Source: Accumulibacter sp003538495
GTDB lineage: Bacteria > Pseudomonadota > Gammaproteobacteria > Burkholderiales > Rhodocyclaceae
NCBI RefSeq assembly: GCF_029255145.1
Contig: NZ_JAPUVQ010000127.1
Coordinates: 44,127-108,126 of the forward strand
Length of the DNA stretch: 64,000 nucleotides
Reading direction: 5' to 3'
This document shows positions 59,663-64,000 of the stretch, in pieces (the first letter of the stretch is position 1; each line of letters opens with the position of its first letter). The notes below the pieces were generated by a model. It searched no databases. It saw only the letters and a program-made list of their open reading frames with translations, and had not been told where the DNA came from. The position numbers were made by a program, and so were the translations under genes.

Positions 59663-60301
59663 ATGACCATTCTCGCCGACCTCCGAAAAAGTTACGAACG
59701 AGCCGAACTCAGCGAGGACGCGTCGCACGTCGACCCCCTTGCGCAGTTTGCGCGCTGGCTGGCGGAAGCGATTGCCGCTCAGGTGCCCGAACCGAACGCG
59801 ATGACGCTGGCGACGGTGGACAATACCCTGCGCCCGTCGACCCGGGTGGTGCTGATCAAGGGCTATGATGAAAACGGCATCACCTGGTTCACCAACCGCG
59901 ACAGCCGCAAGGGCCGGGAACTGGCCGTCAACCCCTGGGCAGCGCTGCAATTTCACTGGGTGGAACTGGAGCGGGTGGTGCGCATCGAAGGCCGGGTAGA
60001 CCTGGTCAGCGACGAAGAAAGCGATGCCTACTTCGCCAGCCGTCCGCTCGATTCACGAATCGGCGCCTGGGCCAGTCCGCAAAGCCAGGTCATTGCCAGC
60101 CGCGCGGTGCTGCTGGCCAACGCCGCTCGCTATGCCGCGCGGTTCCTGCTGAACCCGCCTCGCCCTCCGCACTGGGGCGGCTACCGCCTGCAGCCGGACC
60201 GTTGGGAGTTCTGGCAAGGCCGCAAGAGCCGCTTGCACGATCGCTTGCGCTACCGGCAGGGTAGCGACCAGCGCTGGATCCGTGAGCGACTCGCGCCGTG
60301 A
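59663..60301 (+). CDS. pdxH: Pyridoxamine/pyridoxine 5'-phosphate oxidase
   Basis: A 212-residue FMN enzyme making pyridoxal 5'-phosphate. 'MTLATVDNTLRPSTRVVLIKG' (about 49-69), 'FTNRDSRKGRELAVNPWAAL' and 'WVELERVVRIEG' form the FMN/PLP sites, and the C-terminal 'RLHDRLRY' is the family signature. Length is standard. It is separated from the M61 gene by 134 bases. It supplies PLP, which the large decarboxylase in this window needs, though the two are not linked. Confidence 0.96.
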   Translation: MTILADLRKSYERAELSEDASHVDPLAQFARWLAEAIAAQVPEPNAMTLATVDNTLRPSTRVVLIKGYDENGITWFTNRDSRKGRELAVNPWAALQFHWVELERVVRIEGRVDLVSDEESDAYFASRPLDSRIGAWASPQSQVIASRAVLLANAARYAARFLLNPPRPPHWGGYRLQPDRWEFWQGRKSRLHDRLRYRQGSDQRWIRERLAP

Positions 60302-60329
60302 CGCGCGACCCCCACGTTCGCGCCGACCG

Positions 60330-60788
60330 CTACTCGGCGCGCGGCGCAACCTTCGTCCAGGGCCCTGGACACTGCATGACTGCCGGGTAGTACGCGGCCA
60401 GTTCCCGGCAGTAGTACCAAAACCCCGGCTCCAGCGTTTGCTCGCCGCCCGACGCGGACGGCGCGGTCACCTCAGCCCTTTCGACATAGACCACCGGCGG
60501 TGGCACAGCGACCACGGGTGGATAGATCACCGGCGGCGGATAGTACGCAGGAGGTCCCGGCCACCCCCAGAAGATCGGCGCGCCAAGATAGACGCCGACG
60601 CTGGAGCCGCCACCGTAGCCCCATCCCGGGCCGCGATAGCCGCCGCGGGGACCGTAACCGTATCGATAACCGCCACCCACGACGACCGTTCCGGCCCCCT
60701 GATACGCGCCGCGCGGCGCACCGTCCGCCAAAGCGCCGGGCGCTTCGAAGAGAGCCAGCACCAGCAGCATGATGATCGACTTGTTCAT
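60330..60788 (-). CDS. Secreted Gly/Tyr/Pro-rich protein of unknown function
   Basis: A 152-residue exported protein. Signal peptide 1-22 ('EAPGALADGA'). The mature part is low complexity: a Gly/Tyr/Arg-rich run ('GGGYRYGYGPRGGYRGPGW') followed by a Pro/Tyr/Val segment ('AYYPPPVIYPPVVAVPPP'). The C-terminus is more ordered: 'WYYCRELAAYYPAVMQCPGPW', with two Cys that may form a disulfide. This C-terminal pattern is seen in several small proteobacterial envelope proteins of unknown role. ATG 60788 has ttggagagaag upstream. It is convergent with pdxH, 28 bases apart. Confidence 0.75.
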   Translation of the reverse strand: MNKSIIMLLVLALFEAPGALADGAPRGAYQGAGTVVVGGGYRYGYGPRGGYRGPGWGYGGGSSVGVYLGAPIFWGWPGPPAYYPPPVIYPPVVAVPPPVVYVERAEVTAPSASGGEQTLEPGFWYYCRELAAYYPAVMQCPGPWTKVAPRAE

Positions 60789-61006
60789 GGGCTTCTCTCC
60801 AAGGTGAGGACTCTCTCGGGCGATAGGCAGCGGGCACCAGTCAGTGTTTCGACCGCATCGCGACCGCTTCGGCGCTGCGCGCGATCAGAGTCGTGCCGAC
60901 GATCACATAGTAACGCAGCAGCGCCGCTTACGCCGACACCCTGCCGGCGCACACGCCGGCCGACCACAGCCGATAGTTGGTGCGCATCCGGGGCAGGTCG
61001 TGCCGG
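60789..61006. other. Intergenic region between the Gly-rich protein and trmO
   Basis: About 220 bases with no gene or convincing regulatory signal seen. Frames passing through are short and Arg-rich. Confidence 0.35.
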
Positions 61007-61717
61007 TCATCGCCCGCCGTCGACAAGCGGCCCACGAACCTCTTCGACGATCACTAGCGTCGCCGTACAACGCCACTTGATCTCGAGATCGTAAAGACGA
61101 AAGCCGTACCGCCGCATGGGGTCGTCGGCGTAAGCGGGACGCGGATCCTGCGCCAGCACTTCGCGCAGCAGCGCCGTCAGGTCGGGCCACCGCTCTTCGT
61201 GCCGCGAGGCCTGGCTGGCCGCCCGGGCAGTGAACCAGACGGTCCGCAGCGGCGGCGGCGCAGTGACGAAACCGCCGCGCGCGGCCGGCTCGCTTTCGAT
61301 GAAGGCGAGGTACGGTTTGATGTCGAGAACGGGTGTGCCGTCGAGCAGGTCGACGCCGCCAAAAGTCAGCAGCACGCCGTCGCGAGTGTCGATACTCAGC
61401 AACTCGACCAGCGACAAGCCCAGCGGGTTCGGGCGAAAAGGGCTGCGGCTGGCAAACACGCCCACCCGCTCATTACCCCCGAGCCGCGGCGGACGAACTG
61501 TCGGGCTCCAACGACCCGCTGTCCGGTGAAAGACGAAACTGAGCCAGACATGCGAAAACGCCTCCAGCCCGCGCACTGCCTCCTCGCGGTCGTAGGGGCG
61601 CAGGAGGCGTAGCTGACCACGTGCGTGCGGTGCCAGCCGCGGCTGCCGTGGAATCCCGAACCGGTCGCGAAACGGCGTTGCCAGGTAGCCGATCGGCGAA
61701 AAGGCGGCGTCAGGCAC
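61007..61717 (-). CDS. trmO: tRNA (t6A37)-N6-methyltransferase TrmO/TsaA
   Basis: A 236-residue SAM-dependent methyltransferase that adds a methyl group to t6A at position 37 of threonine tRNAs. N-terminal 'FSPIGYLATPFRDRFGIPRQP' (about 6-26), 'FSHVWLSFVFH' near 54, and 'GVFASRSPFRPNPLGLSLVEL' (84-104) define the UPF0066 family. The C-terminal extension 'DPRPAYADDPMRRYGFRLYDLEIKW' is also usual. The start is GTG 61717 with only a weak ribosome binding site; no better start is visible. Confidence 0.92.
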   Translation of the reverse strand: MPDAAFSPIGYLATPFRDRFGIPRQPRLAPHARGQLRLLRPYDREEAVRGLEAFSHVWLSFVFHRTAGRWSPTVRPPRLGGNERVGVFASRSPFRPNPLGLSLVELLSIDTRDGVLLTFGGVDLLDGTPVLDIKPYLAFIESEPAARGGFVTAPPPLRTVWFTARAASQASRHEERWPDLTALLREVLAQDPRPAYADDPMRRYGFRLYDLEIKWRCTATLVIVEEVRGPLVDGGR

Positions 61718-61807
61718 GATCCTGGTCCAGGCGCCGCCAGGCTTGCACCGGCAAGCGCCGAAGCCGGCCGGCCGGAGCCTCGCGCGATGCCGGGCGGCGC
61801 ACCTTGC

Positions 61808-62185
61808 TCAGCCAGTGGCGAGTAGGTCCAGGGCATGCCTGGCCATGGCCTGCAGCACACTCTCAGCTTCGCCAATCGCCCCGGCCAGCTCAAAGCGTGT
61901 CTGCGGATGCCTTTGCTGCAGTTCCTCGAGCAGCAGCGGCAAGTCGCGTTTAAGGTGTCCGCCACGGGCAATAAACATCGGCAACACGACGACACGTCGA
62001 AAACCTTCACCGACGAGCGACTCGACGCAGTCGCCCAACTCGGGCTTCAAGAACTCGAGAAAAGCCAGTTCGACGCGCATCCCGGGTGCCTGTTCGCGCA
62101 GGGTCGTGCGCAGACGACGCATCGGCTCGGCCCATTCGGGATCACGCGCACCATGGGCGAAAAGAATTAGGGCGGTTTTGCTCAT
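61808..62185 (-). CDS. cbiX: CbiX-like sirohydrochlorin chelatase
   Basis: A 125-residue small chelatase of the CbiX(S)/SirB group, inserting cobalt or iron into sirohydrochlorin. 'ALILFAHGARDPEWAEPMRRL' (about 5-25) includes the metal-binding His, and 'RVVVLPMFIARGGHLKRDLP' (64-83) includes the second. Length fits the small homodimeric form. A link to sirohaem, the cofactor of assimilatory nitrite reductase, is possible since nasA is in the same window, though the genes are far apart. Confidence 0.9.
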   Translation of the reverse strand: MSKTALILFAHGARDPEWAEPMRRLRTTLREQAPGMRVELAFLEFLKPELGDCVESLVGEGFRRVVVLPMFIARGGHLKRDLPLLLEELQQRHPQTRFELAGAIGEAESVLQAMARHALDLLATG

Positions 62186-62282
62186 GCCTACACTTTAACC
62201 CATCGCCAGCTCAGGGCGCGACCTTCGCTTTGACGGCCACGGGCAGCGGCGCAGCCGGAGCCAGCCGGCCGTGGGGTAGTCC

Positions 62283-62939
62283 TCAATCGATCCCGACCAG
62301 GGCGGCAATGTCGTGGGCGTGGTCAACCAGATGATCGGCACCCCACGCCTCGATCGGGTCGCCGTCGCCCAGATAGCCGTAGCGTACCGCCACGGTGACC
62401 ATGCCTGCTGCCCGCCCAGCCTGGATGTCGCGCAAATCGTCGCCAACGTACAGGCAACGCCCGGGCTCCCGGTCGATCAGCGTACACGCCAGTTGCATCG
62501 GTTGCGGAGCTGGCTTGGCGCGCGGCGCGGAATCGCCACTTACGACGCAGGCCGCTCGTTTCGCGTAGCCGAGGCGGGCCAGCAACGGCAGGGTAAACCG
62601 TTGCGCTTTGTTGGTGACGATCCCCCATGGCGACCCGCTCTCTTCCAGAGCCCCGAGAAGCTGATCCACGCCGGGGAACAGCGTCGTTTCGACGCAGATG
62701 TCCTGGCTGTAGTAGCGCAGGAAGCGCTCGTAGAACTCGGTGTAGCGCGCGTCCCCCGGACGCATGTCCAGTCCGGCTTTCAGCATCCCGCGAACCCCCT
62801 GCGAGGTCAGCGAGCGGAGCTGTCCGGGCGGAACGCCCGGCAGTGCCAGGTCGGCACGCAATCGATTGAGCGCCGCGGCAAGATCTGGCGCGGTATCGGC
62901 GAAAGTCCCGTCGAGGTCGAAAAGAACCGCTTCAAACAT
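62283..62939 (-). CDS. gph: Phosphoglycolate phosphatase
   Basis: A 218-residue HAD hydrolase. Motif I is 'AVLFDLDGTFADTAPDL' at the N-terminus (Asp8 and Asp10), motif II is 'GIVTNKAQR' near 112, motif III and IV are 'AKPAPQP' and 'YVGDDLRDIQAGRAAG'. The start 'MFEAVLFDLDG' and its position directly after ubiG are typical of Gph in betaproteobacteria. ATG 62939 overlaps the ubiG 3' end by 8 bases; an in-frame ATG at 62951 is possible. Confidence 0.92.
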   Translation of the reverse strand: MFEAVLFDLDGTFADTAPDLAAALNRLRADLALPGVPPGQLRSLTSQGVRGMLKAGLDMRPGDARYTEFYERFLRYYSQDICVETTLFPGVDQLLGALEESGSPWGIVTNKAQRFTLPLLARLGYAKRAACVVSGDSAPRAKPAPQPMQLACTLIDREPGRCLYVGDDLRDIQAGRAAGMVTVAVRYGYLGDGDPIEAWGADHLVDHAHDIAALVGID

Positions 62940-63648
62940 CCTTGAACGCATGCAGGAGGTAGTTCACGTCGGTGTTTTTCCCGAGCGCGCAGTGTCTGGT
63001 CAAGGGGTTGTAAGTCATCCCTCGCAGTTCGTCCGGATCGAGACCGGCATTTCGCACCCAGCGCGAGAGTTCCGACGGCTTGATGAACCGGGCATAGTCG
63101 TGGGTGCCCCTGGGCAGCATCCGAAGGACGTACTCGGCGCCGACCACGGCCAGCAGGTAGGCCTTCGGGTTGCGGTTGATGGTCGAGAAAAAGACATGCC
63201 CTCCGGGTCTGGTCAGCGCCGCACACGCAGCGACCGTGCTGGCCGGATCGGGAACATGTTCAAGCATTTCCATGCAGGTCACCACATCGTAGCGGCCGGC
63301 TTCCTGAGTCGCCAGCTCCTCGGCCGAGATCTGGCGGTAGTCAAGCTCTCGGCCGCTCTCCAGCAGGTGCAAGCGGGCAACGGCCAGCGCTTTTTCGGAA
63401 AGATCGATGCCGGTCACCGCCGCGCCTTTTTCGCACATTCCTTCGGCCAGCAGCCCGCCGCCGCAACCGACGTCGAGCACGGCCTTGCCGGCGAGTTGGC
63501 AGTGGCCATCGATCCAGTCGAGGCGCAGCGGGTTAATGTCGTGCAGCGGCTTGAAATCGCTGTTCGGATCCCACCAGCGGTGGGCAAGCTGACTGAATTT
63601 GTCGAGTTCGTGCTGGTCGGCGTTGATCATGATCCTGGCGGTATCCAT
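62932..63648 (-). CDS. ubiG: Ubiquinone biosynthesis O-methyltransferase
   Basis: A 238-residue SAM-dependent methyltransferase for the two O-methylations in ubiquinone synthesis. N-terminal 'FSQLAHRWWDPNSDFKPLHDINPLR' region, SAM motif 'VLDVGCGGGLLAEGMCEKG' (about 57-75), 'ITRP'-type post motif 'LTRPGGHVFFSTINRNPKAYL' and 'YEYVLRMLPRGTHDY'-like segment all match UbiG. The order ompA-ubiG-gph is conserved in many betaproteobacteria. Confidence 0.95.
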   Translation of the reverse strand: MDTARIMINADQHELDKFSQLAHRWWDPNSDFKPLHDINPLRLDWIDGHCQLAGKAVLDVGCGGGLLAEGMCEKGAAVTGIDLSEKALAVARLHLLESGRELDYRQISAEELATQEAGRYDVVTCMEMLEHVPDPASTVAACAALTRPGGHVFFSTINRNPKAYLLAVVGAEYVLRMLPRGTHDYARFIKPSELSRWVRNAGLDPDELRGMTYNPLTRHCALGKNTDVNYLLHAFKDV

Positions 63649-63808
63649 GGCAAATGGTGCGCAACAGGCAGACTCCCGTCCACCGTCTGCCCGCCGCCGT
63701 GCTGCACACCGTGCAGTCGATCGAACGTGCGCACCGGGCGATCAGCGGACTGCGAGCCGGGGTGGCGGTCAGCGCCCACCGACGCACACGGTCTGGGCTG
63801 GCAGAACG

Positions 63809-63831
63809 AAAAAGCCCTGCCGAAGCAGGGC
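63809..63831 (-). terminator. Rho-independent terminator of the OmpA-family gene
   Basis: In the minus-strand direction, gccctgc (63831-63825) and its complement (63820-63814) form a 7-bp stem with a stable ttcg loop, followed by five T residues (63813-63809). It lies about 20 bases after the stop of the OmpA-family gene. Confidence 0.9.
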
Positions 63832-63850
63832 CTCCCGTAAGACTGACGGA

Positions 63851-64000
63851 TTACTTGGTGCCGATCAGTTCGATGTCGACACGACGGTCAGGCTGCAGGC
63901 ACTCGATGACCTTCTTGCTCTTCGGACCCGCGCACTGGCCAGGCTTGGTAACCGGCTGCTTCTCGCCCTTGCCTTCGGTGTACACGCGGTTGGCTTCGAC
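63851..64000 (-). CDS. OmpA-family outer-membrane protein, C-terminal part (runs off the window)
   Basis: Only the last 49 codons and a TAA stop are present; the rest lies beyond the right edge. The sequence 'VEANRVYTEGKGEKQPVT', then two Cys around a Lys-rich segment, and 'CLQPDRRVDIELIGTK' at the end, matches the C-terminal peptidoglycan-binding OmpA domain (with the RVDIEL strand). The paired Cys are the conserved disulfide of the OmpA C-domain. A strong terminator follows, and ubiG is downstream. Confidence 0.88.
   Translation of the reverse strand, partial: VEANRVYTEGKGEKQPVTKPGQCAGPKSKKVIECLQPDRRVDIELIGTK

Overview
The window is about 65% GC, with long uninterrupted coding frames on both strands, Shine-Dalgarno sites of the GGAG type and many 1-4 base gene overlaps. 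The gene set points to a betaproteobacterium of the Rhodocyclales. 'Candidatus Accumulibacter' or a close relative is plausible, but that is inference and not tested. Supporting content includes an NAD-dependent glutamate dehydrogenase of about 1560 residues, an SHP/DHC/cytochrome b cluster, a PEP-CTERM protein, and the ompA-ubiG-gph order at the right edge. I saw no rRNA, tRNA or CRISPR array.

Layout. 0.3-4.5 kb: SulP anion transporter, then a lipoprotein overlapping a DASS-type carboxylate/Na+ symporter. 4.6-10.9 kb: a tight same-strand cluster of a 938-residue PLP amino-acid decarboxylase, an ATP-grasp ligase, a C45-type Ntn hydrolase and an orphan amino-acid binding protein; together they look like an uncharacterised amine/amide pathway. 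10.9-13.2 kb: gene-poor debris with an IS21-type istB fragment and a frameshifted gene of unknown function. 13.3-18.7 kb (-): a CheB-CheR-PAS protein translationally coupled to a PAS-GGDEF-EAL protein. 19.0-23.3 kb (+): assimilatory nitrate reductase behind a textbook sigma-54 promoter, then ybiB and a Nudix hydrolase. 23.4-29.6 kb (-): a decayed ParDE-like toxin-antitoxin pair, then a three-gene overlapping operon encoding an MNT nucleotidyltransferase, a HEPN protein and a 1586-residue protein that joins an N-terminal GHKL (sacsin/Hsp90-like) ATPase to a C-terminal superfamily 2 helicase. This last operon is the best candidate for an undescribed, probably defensive, system. 29.7-34.8 kb: a two-component system with a PepSY protein, divergent from oxygen-binding SHP, a dihaem cytochrome and a membrane flavocytochrome. 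35.2-37.7 kb: PEP-CTERM protein, IS110 remnant, rfbA and rfbC. 37.8-42.7 kb (-): GAF-GspE ATPase, metallo-beta-lactamase phosphodiesterase, FHA protein and PP2C phosphatase. 43-46.8 kb (-): ornithine cyclodeaminase family protein, sucCD with a clear terminator, and a DUF2889 protein. 47-57.5 kb (-): a nitrogen/dicarboxylic amino-acid block with glutamate/aspartate ABC transporter, periplasmic asparaginase, NAD-glutamate dehydrogenase and a glycerate kinase. 57.7-64 kb: M61 peptidase, pdxH, a glycine-rich secreted protein, trmO, cbiX, gph, ubiG and the C-terminus of an OmpA-family protein.

How it fits together. Much of the window concerns nitrogen and carboxylic amino-acid economy. NasA makes nitrite, a GltIJKL importer with a secreted asparaginase brings in acidic amino acids, glutamate dehydrogenase feeds 2-oxoglutarate to the TCA cycle next to sucCD, and a second copy of the binding protein sits with the decarboxylase/ATP-grasp cluster. 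Signalling is the other theme: c-di-GMP, CheB/CheR, FHA/PP2C and an OmpR-type pair. The accessory part is confined to about 10.9-13.2 kb and 23.3-29.6 kb, where transposon remnants, a dead toxin-antitoxin pair and the MNT-HEPN-GHKL/helicase operon lie.
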